Of a DNA stretch of 7,971 bases, positions 1 to 7,027 are shown piece after piece. The stretch is from NCBI GenBank assembly GCA_002683155.1, contig NYST01000063.1, positions 3,265 to 11,235 on the forward strand, read 5' to 3'. The position numbers and the translations under genes were made by a program. How positions within the stretch are numbered: the stretch's first letter is position 1; each line of letters starts with the position of its first letter. Origin of the DNA: Methanobacteriota archaeon (GTDB taxonomy: Archaea; Thermoplasmatota; Poseidoniia; Poseidoniales; Thalassarchaeaceae). The notes beneath the pieces were generated by a model. It saw nothing but the letters and a program-made list of their open reading frames with translations, searched no databases and was not told where the DNA came from.

Positions 1-332
1 TGTTCGACGATGTCCTACAATGGATTGTCGGTGGCGCGTTGTCTTTCTTGCTAGCACTCGGTGTACTGAGGTGGAAGGAGGGGTCATTCACAGGGAGGAG
101 CGTCCTTTTGATTGGGATATCTGTTGTGATCTACACGTTCCTCGCTGCCACTATTGACGTGGTGCTCACGATTTCGTCCGGAGTCGGTTATAGTCCAACT
201 TTCGATCAACTGGGTGACGACTGGGGGCTCCCCATCACCTCGATGGTGATGTACTATCTTCTCAGGACAATCGTGCAGTCTTTCGTCGAAGACGAAGAAA
301 TGGCCCAGGGAAATCGGTTTTGGGGAGTCTGA
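1..332 (+). CDS. Membrane protein, 5' end missing
   Basis: The reading frame is open from the first complete codon at base 3 and ends at a TGA at 330-332, giving 109 visible residues. The start lies outside the window. TTG at 39 is the first in-frame start-like codon, but it falls inside a hydrophobic stretch and is unlikely to be the true start. Three hydrophobic segments are visible at about residues 7-22, 33-56 and 75-93, separated by short polar loops, and a short acidic tail (VEDEEM) follows. This indicates a small integral membrane protein. I do not recognise a family or a catalytic motif. Its stop codon overlaps the start of the Pcc1-like gene by one base, so it is probably the upstream member of the same operon. 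Confidence 0.7.
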   Translation, partial: FDDVLQWIVGGALSFLLALGVLRWKEGSFTGRSVLLIGISVVIYTFLAATIDVVLTISSGVGYSPTFDQLGDDWGLPITSMVMYYLLRTIVQSFVEDEEMAQGNRFWGV

Positions 333-574
333 TGGCAGCGGCGGTCAGAGCATCCATCATCTGGAGAGGAGAACTGGATAGAGGCAGGGCACTATTGGCT
401 GCAATTTCTCCTGATGACCCGGATGATTTCCATGTCGAATTGGTCGAAGATGGCGAGCTTTACCAGTTGAGGATTGCCCTTTCATCGAAAGGCCTGAGTC
501 AATCGAGGACCACTGTGGATGACATTCTCGCTTGCTTGGCAGCAGCCGAGTCGGGCCTAGACTCCATGGGATGA
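332..574 (+). CDS. pcc1: KEOPS complex subunit Pcc1-like protein
   Basis: This is an 80-residue protein, the usual size for archaeal Pcc1. Pcc1 is the small dimerising subunit of the KEOPS complex, which makes N6-threonylcarbamoyladenosine (t6A) in ANN-decoding tRNAs in the cytoplasm. The sequence follows the Pcc1 pattern: a first strand (VRASIIW), a helix ending in a PDD turn (about residues 16-30), two strands (FHVELVED and LYQLRIAL), then a Ser-rich turn (KGLSQSRTT) leading into a C-terminal helix (VDDILACLAAAES). The ATG at 332 shares its A with the upstream TGA, and GGGGAG at 322-327 is a good ribosome-binding site. TTG at 320 is a less likely start. The 3' end overlaps nadC in ATGA. The family is short and poorly conserved, so the call rests on pattern and length. 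No other KEOPS gene is in view. Confidence 0.62.
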   Translation: MAAAVRASIIWRGELDRGRALLAAISPDDPDDFHVELVEDGELYQLRIALSSKGLSQSRTTVDDILACLAAAESGLDSMG

Positions 575-1566
575 CCCTGCCCGAAACTAGGACCATTCAA
601 GGAGGGGTTTCCATTCGAGGGGTCGTGGGTACCCTGCCGCACGATCGATCTCACCTGCTAATCGGCTCAGATAACTCTGAAATCCCCACCGATCTTTTCC
701 GAGAGTCGATTATGAGGTGGTTGAACGCACTCCTGTCTGATGACCAGGCATCCGACATAGGGCACGGGGAAATGGTTGGCTCGAAGGTCTTCGCCAAGGG
801 GGGTGGGCTTGTTTGCGGAAAAATCCCGATATGCATTCTGATTGAGGACTTCTTCCCCAGTTGCTCCATAGATTGGTTTGTAGACGAGGGGGCGAGAGTC
901 TCGGTTGGGGATGTGGTGCTATCCCTTAGGGGGCCATCCACAAGTGTTCTCAGCTGCGAGAGGGTGCTGCTTAACATCCTAGGAAGAATGTCAGGTATTG
1001 CAACCCTGACTTCTGAATGGGTTAGGGAGGCAGGCGGGGTTGGAATTGCTTGCACAAGGAAGACTTCTTGGGGTTTATTGGACAAATGGGCGGTTCACGT
1101 TGGTGGTGGGCTCACACACAGGCTTAGCAGAAGCGATGCGCTGATGATCAAGGAGAATGACTTGAAAGTTAATTCATCGGATATCGGATCCGGTCATCCC
1201 ATTTCTTCTGCCATATCCTCTGTTGACATGGATGCCAATGCAACGTTCACCGTAATTGAAGTGCAAGACTCCAGCCAAGCAATCGTCGCGGCGAGGGAAT
1301 GGTCAGAAATACAGAAGTCCAGGAATGGAACAGAGCCAATCGTAATTCTTCTGGACAATATGGGTCCTTCCGCTTGCAGTAGCACCGACGAGGAGCTCAA
1401 GAGTCTGGGCTTGAGGGACTGGTGCATCCTGGAAGGATCTGGCGGAATCAAAAGAGAGGATCTGGGATCTTGGGCTAGCGATGGTGGGGTTGATTTAATT
1501 TCATCGAGTGAGGTGAATATGAATTCTGGGATACTCGATTATTCGATGCTTATGGGGGGATCATGA
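571..1566 (+). CDS. nadC: Nicotinate-nucleotide pyrophosphorylase (quinolinate phosphoribosyltransferase)
   Basis: This cytosolic enzyme converts quinolinate and PRPP to nicotinate mononucleotide, CO2 and pyrophosphate in de novo NAD synthesis. The start is ATG 571 in an ATGA overlap with the preceding gene, giving 331 residues. An in-frame TTG at 532 would add 13 residues inside that gene. Visible family motifs are ERVLLNILGRMSGIA (130-144), TRKT (162-165), GGGLTHR (178-184), MIKEND (192-197), IEV (229-231), LLDNM (260-264) and LEGSGGI (287-293). Residues R163, K164, H183, R184, K194, E230 and D262 occupy the expected substrate and PRPP positions. The protein is longer than the usual 270-290 residues, mainly from about 40 extra N-terminal residues and longer loops between E230 and D262. 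The segment after TRKT reads SWGLLDKWAV, two residues shorter than the common TPGLR form. No quinolinate synthase or aspartate oxidase gene is in view. Confidence 0.93.
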   Translation: MTLPETRTIQGGVSIRGVVGTLPHDRSHLLIGSDNSEIPTDLFRESIMRWLNALLSDDQASDIGHGEMVGSKVFAKGGGLVCGKIPICILIEDFFPSCSIDWFVDEGARVSVGDVVLSLRGPSTSVLSCERVLLNILGRMSGIATLTSEWVREAGGVGIACTRKTSWGLLDKWAVHVGGGLTHRLSRSDALMIKENDLKVNSSDIGSGHPISSAISSVDMDANATFTVIEVQDSSQAIVAAREWSEIQKSRNGTEPIVILLDNMGPSACSSTDEELKSLGLRDWCILEGSGGIKREDLGSWASDGGVDLISSSEVNMNSGILDYSMLMGGS

Positions 1567-2360
1567 TGGTCGAGATACCCGACAGCCATCCAAGGAAAAA
1601 GTCGCTACTTTCTCGTCAGAAGATTGTCGAAGGAAGCCTCGAAGGTCTCCTCGCGGACTCGGCGATGATAGCTCATGGCAGAGGGGAGGCTTTCGACTAT
1701 CTGCTGGGTGAGAGGACAACTGAGTCGGCTAGATTGGCGGTCCGAGAGGCTGCATCAAGACTTAGTTCGGCCATCAGCCCGGTAATCTCCGTAAATGGAA
1801 ATACGGTTCTGCTAGCCGGCGAGGGTGCTTTGAGGCTGGCTGCTCTTCTAGGGTGTCCCATTGAAGTGAACCTCTACTACAGGACGCCAGAGCGAGTCTC
1901 CGGACTGCTTTCACTGTTGGAGGAACAGAGAGCCAAGATATTGGAAGAACCAGTCCCATCGGGATTGGAAGGAGACTGGCGAGAGTCTGTCACGAATGTA
2001 CCTCTGCTTGGGGGTTCAGCAGATTTCAGAATAGAGGGCCTGGAGGGTCCGCGCTCACACTGCACCGAAGAGGGGATTGGAAGGGCTGATTCTATTCTGG
2101 TCCCACTAGAGGACGGAGACAGGTGCGAAGCGCTGGTTAATCTGGGCAAAGAAGTGATAGTCATCGATCTAAATCCACTCTCTAGGAGTTCTCGGATGGC
2201 TACTGTGACAATCGTGGATGAGGTCTCCAGAGCGTTCGATGGTATGCTTGCTGAACTGATTTCCAACCCTGACTGCGTGCCTTCTGAATGGGATAATGCG
2301 AACGCAATTAGCGGCTCTCTTGACGATATAACCGAGTTTCTCAGAGAGAAAAAGGGCTGA
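1563..2360 (+). CDS. 4-phosphopantoate--beta-alanine ligase (archaeal phosphopantothenate synthetase)
   Basis: This enzyme joins 4-phosphopantoate and beta-alanine using ATP (AMP-forming) to give 4'-phosphopantothenate. It belongs to the archaeal CoA pathway, in which pantoate is phosphorylated before condensation (COG1701/DUF137 family). The 265-residue protein carries the family blocks in order: SHPRKKSLLSRQKIVEG (8-24), AHGRGEAFDYLLGE (37-50) with TT.SA, PVISVNGN (73-80), EVNLYYRTPERV (101-112), ADSILVPLEDGDR (175-187) and IDLNPLSRSSRMA (201-213). Residues about 126-165 form a longer central loop than I recall for Thermococcus-type enzymes, and about 25 residues extend the C-terminus. Translation starts at ATG 1563 in an ATGA overlap with nadC. 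The ATG at 1566 immediately follows and is better spaced from the G-run at 1555-1560, so either may be used. The stop directly abuts the stop of the convergent dehydrogenase gene. Confidence 0.93.
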   Translation: MMVEIPDSHPRKKSLLSRQKIVEGSLEGLLADSAMIAHGRGEAFDYLLGERTTESARLAVREAASRLSSAISPVISVNGNTVLLAGEGALRLAALLGCPIEVNLYYRTPERVSGLLSLLEEQRAKILEEPVPSGLEGDWRESVTNVPLLGGSADFRIEGLEGPRSHCTEEGIGRADSILVPLEDGDRCEALVNLGKEVIVIDLNPLSRSSRMATVTIVDEVSRAFDGMLAELISNPDCVPSEWDNANAISGSLDDITEFLREKKG

Positions 2361-3548
2361 TTACTCTGACATCTCCCGAAGGATTTCGAAGCATCTTGAT
2401 GAGATTGCCTTGCCTACTTCGGTAGTTGAGGCCTTTCCGCCTAAATCGTATGTCACCGGCCCTCCCTCTGACATGTGCTCGGAGATTGCACGCTCTAGTA
2501 CATCCGCACACATGGTGGCCTTCTCATCATCATGTCGCAAACCCAGAGAGTCGAACATCAATTGAACGGAGGAGATGGATGCGATCGGATTCACTTTGTT
2601 CTGACCGGCATATTTCGGACTGGAGCCGTGGACGGGTTCGAAGAGCATATGGCTGTCGCCGATGTTTGCACTGGCCGCCATCCCCATGCCCCCTTGTAGA
2701 ACGGAGGCGAGGTCGGTTGCTATGTCGCCGAACATATTGGGCAAGACCACTACATCTAGGTCCTCTGGATTTCTGACAAGCCACATAGTGAATGCGTCGA
2801 TGAAGGCTTCGTTTGTCTGCACCCCCTCAAACTCGGACGAGACTTCTCTGAACACCTCCCTGAAGAGTCTGCACCCCCTTGTCACGTTGCTCTTATCGAC
2901 GCAGGTCACCTTCTGAGTAGAGCCGAGTCTGGCTTGGCGTCGCTCGGCGAGCTCGAATGAGTACCGAATGACGCGTTCGCTACCCTTCCGGGAAATCGGC
3001 CTTACGTCCCATCCGACCTCTCCCTCCAAGCCTGGGAAGCTATCGATCACTAAGGGTTCGTCTCTTTCGCCTCCTCTCGCTGCCATTCCAGACCTCCTGA
3101 GTAGTGCATGGTAAAGGCCCTCTGTGTTTTCCCTGACCATTACAATATCGACCAGTTCGTGGTTCCACACATCAGAGAATGTTCCGTGTACCTTGTGTTT
3201 TACCCCTCTGTATAGCTTGACTGGCCTGACATTTGCATACAGGTCCAATGCTGATCTGAGTCCCAATAGTGCCTGACCGCCTGCAATATCCCCATTCGGC
3301 AGCTTCGCGCCTGGCCATCCAACCGCTCCCACCACAATGGCATCTGACTCATCACGGCAGAACTCGAATGAGCCTTGCGGCCACTCTTCGCCTGTATCGA
3401 GATAGTGCTGGCCGCCGCAGGGAATCTCCGATATCTCCAGTGAGATTGCGCCAGATTCTTGGAAAACGGAGAGTACTCGCTTGACTTCTTCCATCACCTC
3501 ACGCCCGGTCCCATCGCCGGGAAGTAGGGTCAAGCGATATGGCGCCAT
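2361..3548 (-). CDS. Isocitrate/isopropylmalate dehydrogenase family enzyme, probably NADP-dependent; closest to 3-isopropylmalate dehydrogenase
   Basis: This 395-residue beta-decarboxylating dehydrogenase has all the core motifs: LLPGDGTG (8-15), LRSALDLYANVRP (97-109), VRENTEGLY (138-146), DKSNV (218-222), NMFGDIATDL (271-280) and EPVHGSSPKYAGQNKVNP (304-321). The likely metal ligands are D251, D275 and D279, and the catalytic lysine is K219. Substrate-carboxylate arginines are R98, R108 and R139. In the substrate loop (GQALLGLR, 91-98) two leucines replace the Ser and Asn used by isocitrate dehydrogenase, which favours an isopropylmalate-type substrate, although the usual leuB Glu is not present at its expected place. 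K312, Y313, V319 and Y367 match the NADP-specifying set of E. coli Icd, where NAD enzymes have Asp-Ile. The start is ATG (complement of 3546-3548) with GGAG close upstream. The gene stands alone with no leuA, leuC or leuD nearby, so the substrate is not settled. Confidence 0.85.
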   Translation of the reverse strand: MAPYRLTLLPGDGTGREVMEEVKRVLSVFQESGAISLEISEIPCGGQHYLDTGEEWPQGSFEFCRDESDAIVVGAVGWPGAKLPNGDIAGGQALLGLRSALDLYANVRPVKLYRGVKHKVHGTFSDVWNHELVDIVMVRENTEGLYHALLRRSGMAARGGERDEPLVIDSFPGLEGEVGWDVRPISRKGSERVIRYSFELAERRQARLGSTQKVTCVDKSNVTRGCRLFREVFREVSSEFEGVQTNEAFIDAFTMWLVRNPEDLDVVVLPNMFGDIATDLASVLQGGMGMAASANIGDSHMLFEPVHGSSPKYAGQNKVNPIASISSVQLMFDSLGLRHDDEKATMCADVLERAISEHMSEGGPVTYDLGGKASTTEVGKAISSRCFEILREMSE

Positions 3549-3646
3549 GGCTCCGGCAAGACCTTTTCATTCATCAATCCAACCCCCTGCGGAACTGGTC
3601 TTTCTAAGGGAGATAATTGATAGACGGTCAAGTTAACACAACATGT

Positions 3647-4252
3647 ATGGACACCAACTCGGAAGAAGGGCAAGGCGGGCCGAAGATAGACATCAGAACT
3701 CTACCAGAGTCGGTTTCCCTGCTATGGGAGTCCATGCTTAGGAAGAATCCCAACTGGGATCTTGCAAAGTGGCTGGACGACAGAGCCAATGAGGAATTGG
3801 AGTTATTGGAATCTCATCTGGGAAGGGAGAAGTTGAGGTACGAGCAACGTCTTCACAGAATTGAGAACCTGTCGAAGCAAATGAAGAGGAGACGAGAGAG
3901 CATCGGTGGATCGTCTACTGCGGATCCCAATCAAAGGAATCTGTTCGATGTCTACGAGCCTTCTGACAAAAAGGGAGCCCGCATAGACTCAGAATCAGAT
4001 ACTGGACCATTGATGGACCTTGGGAGCCTATCTACCGAAGATGACCTACTTCTGGCATACATTAGCCAGAAGATTCTGATTGCTATCGAGGACTCGAGTG
4101 GAAGAGGAGAGGGTTTGCACTTTGACGAAATTACTAGTCTCCTAGAGTCTCCCGGAATTGACTCAGAAGATATTGACGAGGCGATATCATGGCTGCTTCA
4201 GAATAAAGAGATAGTCGAAGTACAAAGGGATGTGTTTGTAGTTGACGGATGA
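3647..4252 (+). CDS. Uncharacterised coiled-coil / winged-helix-like protein
   Basis: I do not recognise a named family. The 201-residue acidic protein has three parts. There is a short N-terminal region with a helix around LPESVSLLWESMLRKNPNW (19-37). A highly charged helix at about 46-85 (many E, L, R and K) is likely a coiled coil. After a polar linker (86-128) comes a C-terminal module, 130-200, with helix-helix-helix-wing spacing: LLLAYISQKILIAIE, then LHFDEITSLLE, then DIDEAISWLLQNKEIVEVQRDVFVV. That layout is like winged-helix domains at the ends of MCM or RPA32-type proteins. The start is uncertain: ATG 3647 has no clear ribosome site, whereas TTG 3617 has AAGGGAG at 3606-3612 and would add 10 residues. 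The methyltransferase homologue follows 62 bases downstream on the same strand, which suggests a joint function. DNA binding is inferred. Confidence 0.7.
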   Translation: MDTNSEEGQGGPKIDIRTLPESVSLLWESMLRKNPNWDLAKWLDDRANEELELLESHLGREKLRYEQRLHRIENLSKQMKRRRESIGGSSTADPNQRNLFDVYEPSDKKGARIDSESDTGPLMDLGSLSTEDDLLLAYISQKILIAIEDSSGRGEGLHFDEITSLLESPGIDSEDIDEAISWLLQNKEIVEVQRDVFVVDG

Positions 4253-4314
4253 GAAGCCTGGACTTCTGAAATACAACCATTGAAAGAAGAAGAGCGAGTC
4301 GGGCATACTACCTC

Positions 4315-6273
4315 ATGACAAGCGAGACTTCAGGGTGGTACGCTAGGCTGGACCACGAGTGTCCCGAAAGGACTGAACAAATTGAGATTTGGTTGGATTC
4401 TTGGTTGGATGCGACAAAGAAAAATCAGCCAATAGCGGCAGCGCTTCCAAACAGTTGGCCGACCCTTCCCGCGGGACTTCTTAGCAACCCTGGCAATGTC
4501 CTTGATCACTTGCTTGCGAGGTTCGACGCTCAGAGTGACGGGAGGTCTCCAAGGGGAGTTTATGCCCCTCCGGCTAGGTTTGTCGATGCTGTTCTTCATG
4601 ACGAGTTACAGCATGGAAGTAGCAAGAAGAAGGAGCCGCCCGCAACCCTCTCGCTAGCAGCATTGCCTCCTAGTTTCAGAGGGTTTGCTAAGCAGTTCAA
4701 CAAGGACATCAACGATGAGGGCGTGATGGAAGGTAGCGATGAGTCGTCAAAGAACCAGACAGAATCTGGGATACCAATTCCATTTGCAGACCCATGCGTT
4801 GGAGCAGGACTCTTTGCTGAGAGGATGCTTCGAATACATTCGGAAAGGCTGGCCGGCCATCAACCCTCAGAGAGGAGGGAAGACACCCTTCGACTGTTGG
4901 AAGGCTTGCAGCTTGTAGACACCTCTGAGGTGGCTGTGAACAGTGCCAGAAAGAGGATCGTGATTGTTTTGGCGAGACTTGGCCTTGTCGACTTGGATGG
5001 CGATGGGGATGATGGAAAGATTGGCCTTAGCGAGGCTGAGATGATCGTCGAGAGTAACGTGAGGTGCATGGACCCGCTCATGGGAGAGTGGCCGTGGAAT
5101 GAAAGGCCAATGCTAATGATCTCCAGACCGCCATGGCTTAGGATAAAGGACAGATTCAGAGGACATCCGGATGGGAGCGCACTGAGAAAAGAGCTTTCCA
5201 GCCAGCTTCGGGAATTCAAGGGTTCGGATGGGAAGGCTAGATTCTCGGCCATTAAGGGAAACGTGAATCTATACCGCCTCTACATAGAGAGGTCTCTGCA
5301 AATCTCGCAGAACGGAGGTAGGGTTAGGCTAGTGGTACCGTGTTCGGTTCTTAGAGAAAAGAGCAGTCTTCCACTAAGGAAGCTCTTGGTAGAGTCAAAC
5401 AATTGGGATTCGGTCTGGTCATTCCCTGAAGACTCGAGGCTTCTTTTTGGAGGGTCGCAAGGAGTATCAGTAATCGGAATCACCGTCGGCGAAGAGACCG
5501 ACGTCATGACCAGCTTCGGACCTCTCCTCGTCGATGACATTTCACCTGGAAGGGGGCTTGAATCTGATGCTCCTTTCTTGGAGCTCGAGAGGGGTCCTTG
5601 GTCCTCTTGGACGGATGCCTCGTGGGCGGTTCCAAAGATGCCTAGAGATGAAACGAGCAGAAGCAGAACCATTCTTGCAATAGGAAATCTAGCAGATAAG
5701 CCCAGACTTGTCGAAGAGGGGACAAGCCTGAATCCTAGCGGCATGCCAATCAAGGTCAGAGTGGGTGAGGTGGAGAGATCCGTGTGGAAAAAGGAAATCA
5801 GCGATTGGACTGGGAAAGCGGGCGAGGTGCCTTTCATCAGAGCCGCCCACATCAGCTTCAAAGGCGGCATGGGGACTCTGGCACACCCTGCATTCGACAC
5901 GGATTCAGAGGCTAGAAAATCTGCATGGAAGGGAGCAAGTGAGATGTGCGTGCAAAGCCGAATTGTTTGCCAGTCTGTTGTAAACCCCCAATCTGAGAGG
6001 AGATTGGTTTGGGCCGTGGTTCCAGAGGGTTGTGTCCTAGGGAATTCTGTCAGCTTCCTCGACCTTCCGAAAGAAGTCGAGGACGGTCTGAGTGAGAGTT
6101 TCGGTTCTCTTGAGGATGGTTTGGACTTCTTGGCTAATAGATTGAATTCCGAAGACCTCGACCTCTGGTCCAGAGCATGGGCCGCAAACAACAATGTGAA
6201 CAACTACGAGATCGAAATGCTTCCGTTCGAAATCGAAGAGGACGGGGGCTCATTCCCCATGCTGGGAAACTAA
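4315..6273 (+). CDS. Eco57I/TaqI-like N6-adenine DNA methyltransferase homologue with altered catalytic motif
   Basis: This 652-residue protein has the layout of type IIG-like gamma-class adenine methyltransferases. Motif X is seen as RGVYAPPARFVD (80-91), SAM-binding motif I as FADPCVGAGLF (157-167), and the motif II acidic residue as D202 in QLVDTSEVAVNSARKR (199-214). Motif IV would be ISRPPWLRI (269-277), where R271 stands in place of the catalytic Asn/Asp/Ser. The region from NVNLYRLYIERSL to VVPCSVLREKS (316-350) matches motifs VI-VIII of the Eco57I group. The C-terminal 300 residues resemble a TaqI-like target-recognition domain: PFIRAAHIS (506-514), VLGNSVSFL (574-582) and NNVNNYEIEMLPF (626-638). 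No PD-(D/E)XK nuclease motif is visible, so this is not an evident restriction enzyme. An acidic Gly/Asp loop (226-236) lies between motifs II and IV. ATG 4315 is the only start in the upstream 62 bases that I can support. Confidence 0.82.
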   Translation: MTSETSGWYARLDHECPERTEQIEIWLDSWLDATKKNQPIAAALPNSWPTLPAGLLSNPGNVLDHLLARFDAQSDGRSPRGVYAPPARFVDAVLHDELQHGSSKKKEPPATLSLAALPPSFRGFAKQFNKDINDEGVMEGSDESSKNQTESGIPIPFADPCVGAGLFAERMLRIHSERLAGHQPSERREDTLRLLEGLQLVDTSEVAVNSARKRIVIVLARLGLVDLDGDGDDGKIGLSEAEMIVESNVRCMDPLMGEWPWNERPMLMISRPPWLRIKDRFRGHPDGSALRKELSSQLREFKGSDGKARFSAIKGNVNLYRLYIERSLQISQNGGRVRLVVPCSVLREKSSLPLRKLLVESNNWDSVWSFPEDSRLLFGGSQGVSVIGITVGEETDVMTSFGPLLVDDISPGRGLESDAPFLELERGPWSSWTDASWAVPKMPRDETSRSRTILAIGNLADKPRLVEEGTSLNPSGMPIKVRVGEVERSVWKKEISDWTGKAGEVPFIRAAHISFKGGMGTLAHPAFDTDSEARKSAWKGASEMCVQSRIVCQSVVNPQSERRLVWAVVPEGCVLGNSVSFLDLPKEVEDGLSESFGSLEDGLDFLANRLNSEDLDLWSRAWAANNNVNNYEIEMLPFEIEEDGGSFPMLGN

Positions 6274-6340
6274 TGTCGCTTGATTGAAGAATGCGGATTT
6301 CGTTTTCCTAGTTCCGGAAAAACGCCCATTTTGAGAATGG

Positions 6341-6348
6341 ATTAATAT
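6341..6348 (+). promoter_or_regulatory. Candidate TATA box for the NTPase gene
   Basis: ATTAATAT lies in an AT-rich patch of the 131-base gap between the methyltransferase and NTPase genes. It is the best TATA-like element in that gap. If transcription began about 25 bases downstream, near 6370, the leader would be about 35 bases long and would include the ribosome site at 6391-6397. This rests on sequence and position only. Confidence 0.35.
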
Positions 6349-6390
6349 CCTTTGATTGCATACGCGGCACGTTCCCAACTTGGAATTGAC

Positions 6391-6397
6391 AAAGGAG
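6391..6397 (+). promoter_or_regulatory. Ribosome-binding site of the NTPase gene
   Basis: AAAGGAG ends seven bases before ATG 6405. It is the clearest Shine-Dalgarno sequence in the window and fixes the start of the NTPase gene. Confidence 0.65.
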
Positions 6398-6404
6398 AGA
6401 CGCA

Positions 6405-6983
6405 ATGGGAATTAATCCGAAGATTGGAATTACCGGTCTGCCCCGTTCTGGAAAATCTGCTGTCCTCCAGAAGGTTGTCGACATGATTACCGAGGAGGGG
6501 AGCGGTTTCAGGAGGACCAGAGGGCCATCTCCACCGGAGCACGTCGTAGGGGGGATGAGGTGCGAGCCAGTGATAGAGAACGGAGAGAGAGTAGGGTACG
6601 CCTGCGTCAACATCCTCACTGGTGAGAAGGGAATAATGGCACATCGAGAGATCGACTCTAGGAACAGGGTTCTCGGTTTTGGGATAGACCCCACGGAGAT
6701 TGACAGGGTGGGCGTTCCCGCAATAATGGACAGTATCGGCAATTGTGAGATACTGGTTATCGACGAAGTAGGGAAGTTCACCGTAGAAAGCGAGGGTTTC
6801 GTCAATGTTGTCAGACTGGCTCTTCAGCATGACTTGCCAACACTCCTCACCCTGCACAAGAAGAGCAGGCACCCCCTGCTCCAGGACATCAGGAGAAGGG
6901 ATGACGCAAGAATTCTAGAGGTGACTCCGGTCAACAGATCGCTTCTGCCGTACAAGATTCACAAGCTTATCCAAGAGTTGTAG
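6405..6983 (+). CDS. THEP1-like nucleoside-triphosphatase
   Basis: This is a 192-residue P-loop NTPase of the THEP1 family (NTPase_1), cytosolic enzymes that hydrolyse ATP, GTP and other NTPs in vitro and whose cellular role is poorly defined. The N-terminal strand and Walker A read KIGITGLPRSGKS (6-18), with K17 and S18 as the phosphate and magnesium residues. Arg14 stands where many members have Gly. Walker B is ILVIDEVGKF (116-125), with D120 and E121, the DEvGk signature typical of the family. The segment GGMRCEPVIENGERVGYA (49-66) corresponds to the conserved family region after the first helix, and LTLHKKSRHPLL (149-159) to the late strand and loop. Length is normal for the family. The start is set by the AAAGGAG at 6391-6397. 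The stop at 6981-6983 touches a GTG that could start the next gene. Confidence 0.87.
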   Translation: MGINPKIGITGLPRSGKSAVLQKVVDMITEEGSGFRRTRGPSPPEHVVGGMRCEPVIENGERVGYACVNILTGEKGIMAHREIDSRNRVLGFGIDPTEIDRVGVPAIMDSIGNCEILVIDEVGKFTVESEGFVNVVRLALQHDLPTLLTLHKKSRHPLLQDIRRRDDARILEVTPVNRSLLPYKIHKLIQEL

Positions 6984-7027
6984 TGATTCTTAGTCAAGTT
7001 GATGCGAAATGTCGTTTGCGTCGAGGC

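Noticed and set aside
651..1085. Minus-strand open frame of 144 codons opposite nadC
   Set aside because: It lies antisense to conserved nadC motifs, and its Ser/Pro/Thr-rich translation matches no family.
4253..4266. GAAG/CTTC inverted repeat between the winged-helix gene and the methyltransferase gene
   Set aside because: The stem is only about four pairs, not enough for a terminator or a regulatory hairpin.
5280..6203. Long minus-strand open frame (307 codons) opposite the methyltransferase gene
   Set aside because: It is a Ser/Leu-rich translation with no recognisable motifs, lying wholly antisense to a well-supported gene; it is best explained as a shadow.
6312..6319. Palindrome TTCCGGAA
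   Set aside because: It is a single eight-base palindrome of a kind expected by chance, with no second copy in the gap to support an operator.
6326..6340. Small inverted repeat CCATT/AATGG after the methyltransferase gene
   Set aside because: A five-pair stem with low GC and no following T-run is too weak to call a terminator.
6342..6872. Minus-strand open frame of 176 codons opposite the NTPase gene
   Set aside because: The plus strand carries Walker A, Walker B and a strong ribosome site; the minus-strand translation shows no domain.
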